From Haladaptatus sp. DJG-WS-42 (GTDB taxonomy: Archaea; Halobacteriota; Halobacteria; Halobacteriales; Halococcaceae): a DNA stretch of 64,000 nt. Below, piece by piece: positions 33,510-41,037 of the stretch; within the stretch, counting starts at the first letter, position 1; the number at the start of each line of letters is the position of its first letter. The translations under genes and the position numbers were made by a program. The DNA is taken from NCBI RefSeq assembly GCF_037198285.1, contig NZ_CP147243.1, forward strand, positions 2,410,422-2,474,421. The letters run 5' to 3'. Under the pieces are notes generated by a model that made no database searches, was not told the DNA's origin, and saw only the letters and a program-made list of their open reading frames with translations.

Positions 33510-34364
33510 TTAGATCGAGTACACTGCGCCGACGTACAGTACGACGACGAGGAAGACCCACACTGCGTCAACGAAGTGCCAGTACATGGAGACCGTCGAA
33601 ACTGACACGTGCCGGTCTGCGCTGTACTGTCCCTTGAGTCCACGCACGAAGACGATGCCGATGAGGACGGCACCGAGCGAAACGTGCAGGCCGTGCAGGC
33701 CGGTCAGGCCGAAGAAGGCGCTCGCGAACACGCCTTCGGTGAGGGTGAACCCTTCGACAACGATGAACTCGTAGTACTCGTACACCTGCCCGCCAAGGAA
33801 CACAATCCCGAGCAGGAGGGTTGCGCCGAGCAGTTGGAGGAACCGCGTGCGGTTGCCCTTCCGGAGCGCGACGTGCGCGTAGTGGAGAGTGACACTGCTC
33901 ACGAGGAGCAGTGCGGTGTTCGCGATGACGAGTGTGCCGAGGAACCCATGTGGGATGTGCTCCGGCGGCCACACGCCTGCGCGGATGAAGAAGTAATAAA
34001 CGAACCCTGCGCCGAAGGTTGCGACTTCTGTCCCGAGGAACGACACCATCCCGAGGCGCAGGCCTTTGCTGTGGCCGTCTCCATCCCAGAAGTTGACGAC
34101 GAAGGCGTGATACAGCCAGCCGTACAGCCCGGCAAGGAAGAGGAACGTGCTCGCGACGAACACGCCCGGTCCGGCCATCGGGTCAACGAATGCATTTTCG
34201 CCCCGGGCGAGCACGAACAGGGCCGCGCCAACGTACAATCCAGCTCCGCCGAGGGCGGTGATAAACGGCCACCAACTTGCCTCGCCGAACCCACGTGGCC
34301 AGTCCTCGACCGCGGGGAGGTGGTGGTGACCACCATGGTCATCCGATGCGTCTTCTACGCTCAT
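33510..34364 (-). CDS. coxC: Cytochrome c oxidase subunit III
   Basis: 284-residue membrane subunit of the heme-copper oxidase with seven predicted helices. Characteristic segments are FLGTEVATFGAGFVYYFFI (helix with conserved Glu, about 108-126), SSVTLHYAHVALRKGNR and GLTGLHGLHVSLGAVL (about 224-239), and the closing YWHFVDAVWVFLVVVLY. The Glu and His residues are the usual lipid or dicyclohexylcarbodiimide-sensitive features. The start is the ATG at 34364; an ORF extension to 34409 is less likely. It is transcribed opposite to coxB and coxA. Confidence 0.92.
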   Translation of the reverse strand: MSVEDASDDHGGHHHLPAVEDWPRGFGEASWWPFITALGGAGLYVGAALFVLARGENAFVDPMAGPGVFVASTFLFLAGLYGWLYHAFVVNFWDGDGHSKGLRLGMVSFLGTEVATFGAGFVYYFFIRAGVWPPEHIPHGFLGTLVIANTALLLVSSVTLHYAHVALRKGNRTRFLQLLGATLLLGIVFLGGQVYEYYEFIVVEGFTLTEGVFASAFFGLTGLHGLHVSLGAVLIGIVFVRGLKGQYSADRHVSVSTVSMYWHFVDAVWVFLVVVLYVGAVYSI

Positions 34365-34464
34365 GGTCGGACGTTTACAGTGGAATACCAAAAACCCTCC
34401 CAACCGCATCCGCCGGTAACTGTTTTCGGAAAGTACAGGTTCGTGCCCAGACTACCGCCGGTAA

Positions 34465-35859
34465 ATGAGCGACCGCACCCCGAACACAGGTCGCAGCCTG
34501 CTCCGTCGGGCCACCCTTGCCCTCCTCACGCTCACGCTCTTTGCTGACCGTGCACTCGCTCACGGTGGGAGCCTTCGCGCCGCGACCCCAGAACAACTCG
34601 CCATCCCGACGTGGCTCTTTCTCCTCACTGGTGGCGGCGTGGTCGGTGCGTCGTTCTTGCTCGCGAGCTTCGTCACGAACCGAGCGTTCATCAACGCCGT
34701 ACACGACTGGCACCGACGCCTCGCCGTCCCGCGCGCCACCTTGGCCGCGGGAACACTCAGGTTCATAGGCGTGCTTGGCCTTCTCGCCGTGCTCGTCGTG
34801 GGATTTATCGGCCCGCAGTTTCCCCTCGGCAATCTCGCCATCCTCACCGTCTGGGTTGGCTGGTGGGCGGGCTACACCATCTCCGTCTACCTCGTTGGCA
34901 ACACGTGGGAGACGCTCAACCCGTGGCGGACGATTGCAGCGGTCCTTCCGACGGTTGGCGCGACCTACCCCGACCGCTTTGGTGCGTGGCCGAGCGTCGC
35001 CGGGTTGCTCGCCCTCGTCTGGCTCGAAGTCGTGAGTCCGCTCGCAGACCAAGCCTCCCTTCTCGCAACGGTCGTCCTCGGCTACACCGTCGTCACGCTC
35101 GCGGGAGCCATTGTCTATACGCCGGACAAATGGTTTTCGACGGTTGACCCCGTCTCGCGCGTGTTCACGTACTACGGGCGAGTCGCCCCACTCAGACGCA
35201 CCGACGACGGGCTCAAACTCCGTCTTCCCGGCGCGGCGCTCTCGGACACCCGGTTCGTAGACGGTGCAGACGAGGTTGCCTTCGTCATCGCCCTGCTCTG
35301 GGTCACGACCTACGACGGATTCGTCACCACGCCCGCGTGGACAGACCTTGCGACGTGGCTCGTAAACCTTGGTGTTCCTGCTTCCCTGCTCTACCCAGCC
35401 GCGTTGTTTGCGGGGTTCGGCGTCTTCCTCGGTGCGTACCGCACGGCGACCCGCCGGAGCATCGGTTTCGCAGAAACGTACCTCCCGGCGCAGACGCTTG
35501 CAACCAGATTCGCGCCGTCGCTGCTCGCCATCGCCGCTGGCTACCACCTCGCGCACTTCCTTGGCTACTTCCTCTCGCTGTCGCCCGCGCTTGTGACCGT
35601 CGCGTTCTCCCCGTTTTCCCCACCGGCGAACGTGCCCGTGATTCCGCTCCCGGGATGGTTCGGCGGCCTCGCGCTCACGTTCGTGCTACTTGGCCACCTC
35701 GTCGCGATTTGGGTGGCCCACGCGACCGCCTACGACCTGTTTCCTTCCCGGTTGCAAGCCATCAGGAGCCAGTACCCCTACATCGCTGTGATGATGTTCT
35801 ACACGATGGTTAGCCTCTGGATTGTTGCTGAACCAGACCTCACACCCCCATTCCTATGA
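34465..35859 (+). CDS. Conserved multi-spanning membrane protein in the cox cluster
   Basis: 464 residues with about 11 helices and a signal-like N-terminus (RRATLALLTLTLFADRALAH). Notable motifs: a His after the signal (AHGG), WVGWWAGYTISVYLVGNTW (about 130-148), NPWRTIAAVLP, and YHLAHFLGYFL (about 359-369), with paired histidines that could bind heme or metal. The stop overlaps the start of the small zinc-finger gene by 4 bases. No reaction is known; linkage to coxA/coxC argues for a role in assembly or as an accessory respiratory protein. Confidence 0.75.
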   Translation: MSDRTPNTGRSLLRRATLALLTLTLFADRALAHGGSLRAATPEQLAIPTWLFLLTGGGVVGASFLLASFVTNRAFINAVHDWHRRLAVPRATLAAGTLRFIGVLGLLAVLVVGFIGPQFPLGNLAILTVWVGWWAGYTISVYLVGNTWETLNPWRTIAAVLPTVGATYPDRFGAWPSVAGLLALVWLEVVSPLADQASLLATVVLGYTVVTLAGAIVYTPDKWFSTVDPVSRVFTYYGRVAPLRRTDDGLKLRLPGAALSDTRFVDGADEVAFVIALLWVTTYDGFVTTPAWTDLATWLVNLGVPASLLYPAALFAGFGVFLGAYRTATRRSIGFAETYLPAQTLATRFAPSLLAIAAGYHLAHFLGYFLSLSPALVTVAFSPFSPPANVPVIPLPGWFGGLALTFVLLGHLVAIWVAHATAYDLFPSRLQAIRSQYPYIAVMMFYTMVSLWIVAEPDLTPPFL

Positions 35860-36095
35860 CCGACGACGCACCCATTTCGTGTCCGTACTGTGACCAGCGA
35901 TTTGCTCGCGAACAGTGGCAAGCGCTCCATCTCGGGCTCGACCACAGCGACGTGTTGTCCGAAAAAGAACGCGAAGCCGTCGCTGTCGCCCGCGAAGAAG
36001 AAGTAGCCGACCTGAAAACGTTCCGCCTGAAGGCGCTCGCCGCGCTCGTGTTCCTCTACTTTGGGTTTCTCTTTGCCTACTCGCTTTTCGCCTGA
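35856..36095 (+). CDS. Small C2H2-type zinc finger with a C-terminal membrane helix
   Basis: 79 residues. A zinc knuckle ISCPYCDQRFAREQWQALHL (about 7-26) continues to a second His in LDHSD, giving a C2H2 pattern. A charged helix (about 33-55) follows, then a single membrane helix (about 58-77, ALAALVFLYFGFLFAYSLF). Translationally coupled to the large membrane protein upstream. The combination suggests an assembly chaperone or a membrane-tethered regulator; function unproved. Confidence 0.75.
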   Translation: MTDDAPISCPYCDQRFAREQWQALHLGLDHSDVLSEKEREAVAVAREEEVADLKTFRLKALAALVFLYFGFLFAYSLFA

Positions 36096-36141
36096 GGCGA
36101 GTTCCGATGCCCCTTTCTATCGCCACTTCATACGCCCGGCC

Positions 36142-36546
36142 ATGGACGAACAACCGGGATTGAGCGACCAGTACAGCCGTGCCAGCCCGTGGCCGGTGTT
36201 CGTCGCCCTCGGCCTCGCGCTCTCTGAGGTCGGTATCGTCATGGCGCTGTTCCCCCTCGCCGTCGGTGGCCTCCTGCTGTTTGCGGGAAGTGTGACCGGC
36301 ATTTTACAAGAATCAGATTACGTGCAGTCACCGTGGCCACTGCTCTCTGGCTTTGGAGTTCTCCTGCTCGTCCTCGGCGGCGGCCTCATGCTCTCACAGG
36401 CGGCTGCATCCACGCCTGACGCCATCCTCTCTGCCGTAAGCGAGATGAATGGACTTGTCTTCCGTGGCCTGTCGATTTTCCTCTCCGGAATCATTCTCGC
36501 CATCCTCGGCGTCGTCGGGAAGGTCGTAGAACCGACTCGGTTCTAA
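36142..36546 (+). CDS. Four-helix membrane protein in the cox cluster
   Basis: 134 residues from ATG 36142, with an ORF extension to 36061 lying over the preceding gene. Four predicted helices: about 18-44, 62-80, 95-112 (broadly, GFGVLLLVLGGGLMLSQ) and the C-terminal FLSGIILAILGVVG. Polar N-terminus, no recognised motif. It starts 46 bases after the zinc-finger gene on the same strand. Probably an accessory oxidase subunit or assembly protein. Confidence 0.65.
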   Translation: MDEQPGLSDQYSRASPWPVFVALGLALSEVGIVMALFPLAVGGLLLFAGSVTGILQESDYVQSPWPLLSGFGVLLLVLGGGLMLSQAAASTPDAILSAVSEMNGLVFRGLSIFLSGIILAILGVVGKVVEPTRF

Positions 36547-36596
36547 GCCGAAAACCAACAATCTATTTATTCCGGTGGCCATAGCATCTCCCAACA

Positions 36597-36866
36597 ATGA
36601 CCGAGCGCCTCTTCGACCGTGACACGATGCTCGACCTCACGGTGAACATGATTCCGATGGGTATTATCCTGTTTTTCATTATCGGGTTCGCCGTCTTCAA
36701 CCCGTTTGGCTTCGACCTCGAAAAATCGAGCCTCCAGTACGCGCTTCTCATCGCCCCGTTCGCGGCGATGGCGGTGTTGACCTACTACGCGGGGAAGGCA
36801 ATCGCAACCGGCGAGCGCGAAATCGAGAACGATGCGAACATGGACAACCCGTACGAAACGCACTAA
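36597..36866 (+). CDS. Two-helix membrane protein, probably DUF6684 family
   Basis: 89 residues with a charged N-terminus (TERLFDRDTMLDLTVN), helix one about 18-38 (MGIILFFIIGFAVFNPFGF), helix two about 46-66 (YALLIAPFAAMAVLTYY) and an acidic tail. Widely kept next to haloarchaeal cytochrome oxidase genes by family knowledge, where its role is unknown. Preceded by a 50-base gap with an AT-rich hexamer (tttattcc). Confidence 0.7.
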   Translation: MTERLFDRDTMLDLTVNMIPMGIILFFIIGFAVFNPFGFDLEKSSLQYALLIAPFAAMAVLTYYAGKAIATGEREIENDANMDNPYETH

Positions 36867-36873
36867 CGGTCGT

Positions 36874-36952
36874 CACACGCTGTTGTTTTCGGTAGTCGCC
36901 TGCTGAGCCACGCAACCGACACGCTGACACACGTTCTCACAGCGTGTGTGAG
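36874..36952. promoter_or_regulatory. Cluster of overlapping inverted repeats upstream of coxA
   Basis: Three dyads share the same sequences: cacacgctgt (36874-36883) with acagcgtgtg (36939-36948), acacgctg (36919-36926) with cagcgtgt (36940-36947), and ctcac (36936-36940) with gtgag (36948-36952). The alternatives are mutually exclusive, so the region could switch between folds in RNA or act as a multi-site operator. It lies in the 178-base gap between the two-helix protein and coxA, 93 bases ahead of the coxA start. Confidence 0.4.
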
Positions 36953-37011
36953 ACACGGAAATTACGACGTATTTTGCCGGGTTAATCGTCACCCGCGGAC
37001 GCGGAACCTAA

Positions 37012-37019
37012 CCATTCTT
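37012..37019 (+). promoter_or_regulatory. TATA-like box of coxA
   Basis: attcttta lies 26-33 bases before the coxA ATG, the spacing of a haloarchaeal leaderless promoter. Assigned by position and composition. Confidence 0.4.
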
Positions 37020-37044
37020 TACCCTGTGGTTCCGAGGGTCGGAC

Positions 37045-38823
37045 ATGGCTACTGGACAGTTAGCATTGACGGTGCTGATGGGGGTGTTCCTCATCGCCGT
37101 CGCTGCCTGGCTCTCTCGCGTCGAAGATTGGCGCTCGTATGCTCCGCTATCGGGTGGCGGCGGCTACGGGAGGGAGACGGGCACCGCTCACGAAGAGAAG
37201 CCTGCGGGACTTATCCGCTGGCTGACCACGGTTGACCACAAAGACATCGGGATTCTGTACGGACTCTACGGGACGATTGCCTTCATCTGGGGCGGTCTCG
37301 CGGTCCTGCTCATGCGCGTAGAACTTGCCTCGCCAGCACAGGACGTCATCGAGATGTCCTTCTACAACGGCTTGCTCACGAGTCACGGCATCACGATGCT
37401 GTTCCTGTTCGCAACGCCCATCATCGCGGCGTTCTCGAACTACTTCATCCCGCTGCTGATTGGCGCAGACGACATGGCGTTCCCACGCATCAACGCCATC
37501 GCCTTCTGGCTCCTGCCACCGGCGGCCGTGCTCATCTGGGCTGGCTTCTTCTTAGACCCACTCACGGGTGGCCAGATTCAAGCCGCACAGACGAGCTGGA
37601 CAATGTACACGCCGCTGTCCGCAGAACAGGCCAATCCCGGTGTTGACCTGATGCTTCTCGGGTTGCACTTATCTGGGGTTTCTGCGACCATGGGGGCGAT
37701 AAACTTCATCGTCACCATCTTCACAGAACGTAATAACAAGGTCAACTGGGCCAACCTCGACATCTTCTCGTGGACGATTCTGACCCAGTCCGGTCTCATC
37801 CTGTTCGCGTTCCCACTGCTCGGCAGCGCGCTCATCATGCTGTTGTTAGATCGTAATTTCGCCACGACGTTCTTCACCGTCGGCGGCGGTTCACCGATTC
37901 TCTGGCAACACCTGTTCTGGTTCTTCGGCCACCCAGAAGTGTACATCCTCGTCCTCCCACCGATGGGGATGGTCAGCTACATCCTGCCGAAGTTCGCCGG
38001 ACGGAAGCTGTTCGGCTTCAAGTTCGTCGTCTACTCGACGCTCGCCATCGGCGTGCTCTCGTTCGGTGTGTGGGCCCACCACATGTTCTCGACGGGTATC
38101 GACCCACGCCTGCGTGCCTCGTTCATGGCCGTCTCATTGGCCATTGCGATTCCGAGCGCCGTCAAGACCTTCAACTGGATTACCACCCTTTGGAACGGGA
38201 AACTCCGGATGACCGCACCGATGCTGTTCTGCATCGGGTTCATCTCGAACTTCATCATCGGCGGGGTCACGGGCGTCTTCCTCGCAGCGGTTCCGGTTGA
38301 TCTCGTGCTCCACGACACCTACTACGTCGTGGGTCACTTCCACTACATCGTGATGGGCGTCATCGCGTTCGGTGTGTTCGCCGCGGTGTACTACTGGTTC
38401 CCAATCTACACCGGTCGGATGTACCAGCGCACGCTCGCAAAGTGGCACTTCTGGCTCGTTATGGTCGGGACGAACCTGACGTTCTTTGGCATGCTCATCC
38501 TCGGCTACCTCGGCATGCCGCGGCGCTACGCCACCTACGACTTCAACCCGGCAATCACGCCGATGCAGGCAATCACGGCACTCCACCAGCTTGCAACCCT
38601 CGGCGCGTTCATCCTCGCGATTGGCATGGCCATCTTCGTCTGGAACATCGTCATGTCGTGGATAGAAGGCCCAATCGTCGAAGACGGCGACCCATGGAGC
38701 CTCAAGGAGACCAACCAGCACGGCCACGAATGGCACTGGCACGAAAACCGCGTCAACCGCTCCATCGTCGCTGCTGACGGCGGCGAGGAAGAAGTAGCAA
38801 CTGACGGCGGCGAAGACGAATAA
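37045..38823 (+). CDS. coxA: Cytochrome c oxidase subunit I
   Basis: 592-residue catalytic subunit of the terminal oxidase; it reduces O2 to water and pumps protons. The low-spin heme His is in LTSHGITMLF (about 114), the CuB/Tyr region in FWFFGHPEVYILVLPP, the two CuB histidines in VWAHHMFSTG, and the high-spin/low-spin heme pair in VVGHFHYIV. The GHPEV form fits an A1-type pathway. An extra helix at residues 5-23 precedes the usual start of the conserved core (DHKDIGILYGLYG, about 64). The tail carries many His, Asp and Glu residues (about 550-592). Confidence 0.95.
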   Translation: MATGQLALTVLMGVFLIAVAAWLSRVEDWRSYAPLSGGGGYGRETGTAHEEKPAGLIRWLTTVDHKDIGILYGLYGTIAFIWGGLAVLLMRVELASPAQDVIEMSFYNGLLTSHGITMLFLFATPIIAAFSNYFIPLLIGADDMAFPRINAIAFWLLPPAAVLIWAGFFLDPLTGGQIQAAQTSWTMYTPLSAEQANPGVDLMLLGLHLSGVSATMGAINFIVTIFTERNNKVNWANLDIFSWTILTQSGLILFAFPLLGSALIMLLLDRNFATTFFTVGGGSPILWQHLFWFFGHPEVYILVLPPMGMVSYILPKFAGRKLFGFKFVVYSTLAIGVLSFGVWAHHMFSTGIDPRLRASFMAVSLAIAIPSAVKTFNWITTLWNGKLRMTAPMLFCIGFISNFIIGGVTGVFLAAVPVDLVLHDTYYVVGHFHYIVMGVIAFGVFAAVYYWFPIYTGRMYQRTLAKWHFWLVMVGTNLTFFGMLILGYLGMPRRYATYDFNPAITPMQAITALHQLATLGAFILAIGMAIFVWNIVMSWIEGPIVEDGDPWSLKETNQHGHEWHWHENRVNRSIVAADGGEEEVATDGGEDE

Positions 38824-38837
38824 CCCGGTAGCGACTT

Positions 38838-38846
38838 TTGTTTTTT
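38838..38846 (+). terminator. T-tract terminator after coxA
   Basis: A run ttttgtttttt, about 15 bases after the coxA stop, is a typical archaeal terminator. It separates coxA from the microprotein gene on the other strand. Confidence 0.45.
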
Positions 38847-38907
38847 ACGTGTTCACCGCTCTGAGCAGTGAGCACTGTCGAAAAAATCGAGTGATTGGAC
38901 GCCGGTA

Positions 38908-38994
38908 CTAGAACATAACGAGGACGAACCCACCGAGGAACATCAACGCGGCTATCGCGCCGAGAATGAGCATCAACAGCTCTTTGTCGGACAT
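38908..38994 (-). CDS. 28-residue single-helix microprotein near coxA
   Basis: An ATG at 38994 opens a frame of 28 codons ending at TAG 38908-38910. The peptide MSDKELLMLILGAIAALMFL and on has a short charged N-terminus and one hydrophobic helix spanning almost the whole length (about 6-28). Its size and shape are like the tiny oxidase subunits (for example CydX-type peptides) that stabilise respiratory complexes. It is on the minus strand and lies between coxA and a small membrane gene. Not proven to be expressed. Confidence 0.5.
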   Translation of the reverse strand: MSDKELLMLILGAIAALMFLGGFVLVMF

Positions 38995-39053
38995 ACTCGG
39001 CGTTGACACCGCGAGGTCAAAAGGCTAATCGTCGGCGATTCCTAAACCGGGAT

Positions 39054-39314
39054 ATGGGAAAGACGCAGACATTCACCGGCGGTCGGCGCGTCGTCCTCAC
39101 CATCTACGTCGTCGTCGTGGCTATCGCGGCGCTCACAGGGCTGATTCTCGGCACCTTCGTCGAAGGAAATCTGCTCGCGCCAAAATTCCTCGGCCTCATC
39201 GAGTTCCCCGCAACCCCGCTCGGGCTCGCCGCCTACGGCGCGCTGACGCTTGCAACCGTTCTCGGCGTCCTTCTCGGGTTGGTCATCTACGTCTCAGATC
39301 GCTACGCAGAGTAA
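39054..39314 (+). CDS. Small two-helix membrane protein
   Basis: 86 residues from ATG 39054 (a longer reading frame from 39003 would overlap the microprotein promoter region). Two helices: about 11-32 (VVLTIYVVVVAIAALTGLILG) and about 55-78 (LGLAAYGALTLATVLGVLLG), separated by a polar loop. No motif. Divergent from the microprotein; the 59 bases between must hold both promoters. May belong to the oxidase complex or be unrelated. Confidence 0.65.
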   Translation: MGKTQTFTGGRRVVLTIYVVVVAIAALTGLILGTFVEGNLLAPKFLGLIEFPATPLGLAAYGALTLATVLGVLLGLVIYVSDRYAE

Positions 39315-39315
39315 C

Positions 39316-40926
39316 CTATCCTTGTCCGACCATCGAATCTTGGTCGTCCCACTCCTTCTTGCGCAGTTCGTATTTTTGCACCTTCCCGGTCGCCGTCGTC
39401 GGGAGCGCATCCACGAATTCGACGGTGTGGACGACTTTGTAGCCCGCGAGCCGTTCGCGACAGAAGGATTCGATATCTTCGACGGTGACGCCGGGGTTAT
39501 CCGGGTCGCCGTTTGCAGGGACGATGAACGCCTTTGGCGTCTCGCCCCACTTCTCGCTTGGCGCGGGAATCACGGCGACGTCGGCGATGGCGTCGTGGTC
39601 GAACAGCGTGTCTTCGAGTTCAATCGAGGAGATGTTCTCCCCGCCGGAGATGATGATGTCCTTCTTGCGGTCTTGAATCGAAATCATACCGTGTTCGTCC
39701 ACAACCGCGAGGTCGCCCATGTGGTAGTAGCCCTCGACGCGGTCTGAGAAGGCTTCTGCAGTCTCCTCGGGCTTGTTCCAGTAGCCTTCCATGATTTGAT
39801 TGCCGCGGACGACGACTTCGCCGAGCGTTTCGTCGTCCCACGGCACGTCCTCGCCGTCTGCGTCCACGACGCGGATTTCGGTGCCGAGATAGCCAATGCC
39901 TTGGCGCTTCTTGAAGCGAAAGCGGCCGTCATTGTCGTCATCGAAGAAGCTCCCGAAGTCGGAGGTGGTGATGAGCGGACCCGTCTCGGTCGCGCCGTAG
40001 ACGTGCATTAAGTACCAGCCGAACTCGTCCTCAACGACACGAAGGGTTGCCTCTGGCGGTGCGCTTCCGGCGGTGGCGACGCGCACGTCGTTGTCACCGA
40101 CCGTCTCTGGCTCTGCCTCGTCGTAGTACTCCATCAGCAAATTGAGCACCGTCGGCGCGGCGCACATGTACGAGACGTTCTCCTCGCGGACGGTGTCGAA
40201 AATCCCCTCGGCGTCGATGCCACGGGTACAGATGTGGCGCGCGCCGTTGCCGGTGATGGCGAAGATGTGTCCCCAGCCATTTGCGTGGAACATCGGGAGC
40301 GTCCAGAGGTAGACGTCCTCGTCTGCGATGCGCTGGTGGTAGCTGATGAGATAGGCGTGGAGCGTCTCACAGCGATGGGTGCGCATCACGCCCTTCGGGT
40401 CGCCGGTCGTCCCGGAGGTGTAGTTGATGGTGATGACTTCGTCTTCTGCCATCTCGGGGCGGTCGTACTCACTCGATTCGGCGATAACGTCGTCGAACTC
40501 CTCCCAATCACCCTCCACCGCAGCCGCGTCGTTGGTGATGAAAATCTCGGTGGGGATGTCGTCGCGTATCTCCTCGATTTGCTCGGTGTACGCGTGGTCT
40601 GCATAGATGGCTTTCACGCCCGCGTCGTTCAGGATGTACTCAAACTCGCGGGGGACGAGCCGATAGTTGAGCGGCGTGTGCACCCCGCCGAGTTGCATGA
40701 TGCCGTAGGCCGCTTCGAGGTGGTAGTGCGTGTTCGGGTCGAGGACAGCCACGCGGTCGCCCTTTTCGACCCCGCGAGCCTGCAAGGCCGCGGAGAAGCC
40801 GTCTGCCCGGTCACCAATCTCGGCGTAGGTCAGTCGCTCCCCCGTGGTAGCGATGACCCCTTCTTTGTCTCCGTAATAGGTTCGTGCCCTATCTAAAAAC
40901 TCGGTGACGAGTAGCGGTTTTTCCAT
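39316..40926 (-). CDS. Fatty-acid-CoA ligase (AMP-forming)
   Basis: 536 residues, acyl-adenylate synthetase superfamily. AMP-binding P-loop INYTSGTTGDPKGVMRTH at about 167-184, the aromatic core YGATETGPL (about 302-310), the hinge region with RKKDIIISGGENISS (about 418-432) and the C-terminal catalytic lysine near TATGKVQKYELR. It makes acyl-CoA from a medium or long-chain acid and ATP. Paired in location with the acs and mutase genes, it feeds acyl-CoA pathways. An AT-rich gap (40927-41037) carries its promoter. Confidence 0.88.
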   Translation of the reverse strand: MEKPLLVTEFLDRARTYYGDKEGVIATTGERLTYAEIGDRADGFSAALQARGVEKGDRVAVLDPNTHYHLEAAYGIMQLGGVHTPLNYRLVPREFEYILNDAGVKAIYADHAYTEQIEEIRDDIPTEIFITNDAAAVEGDWEEFDDVIAESSEYDRPEMAEDEVITINYTSGTTGDPKGVMRTHRCETLHAYLISYHQRIADEDVYLWTLPMFHANGWGHIFAITGNGARHICTRGIDAEGIFDTVREENVSYMCAAPTVLNLLMEYYDEAEPETVGDNDVRVATAGSAPPEATLRVVEDEFGWYLMHVYGATETGPLITTSDFGSFFDDDNDGRFRFKKRQGIGYLGTEIRVVDADGEDVPWDDETLGEVVVRGNQIMEGYWNKPEETAEAFSDRVEGYYHMGDLAVVDEHGMISIQDRKKDIIISGGENISSIELEDTLFDHDAIADVAVIPAPSEKWGETPKAFIVPANGDPDNPGVTVEDIESFCRERLAGYKVVHTVEFVDALPTTATGKVQKYELRKKEWDDQDSMVGQG

Positions 40927-41037
40927 ATGTCATGATAAAATTAGGGAAACCACTGATAGGTTTTTCGCCCGCGGCAGATGTTTAGTCTTACCAGCCTGCG
41001 AGATTATTCCAATAAAACGGACGTTGAGAAATTTCGG
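40927..41037. promoter_or_regulatory. AT-rich promoter region between acs and the fatty-acyl ligase
   Basis: 111 bases between two minus-strand genes, noticeably AT-rich (atgataaaattagg, ttattccaataaaac). It must carry the promoter of the ligase and probably the terminator of acs. No gene. Confidence 0.4.

Noticed and set aside
33003-33513. Plus-strand frames of 60-145 codons in the coxB-coxC gap
   Set aside because: The residue strings are rich in Cys, Ser, Pro and His with no repeated pattern or homology; treated as chance frames in a gene-poor stretch.
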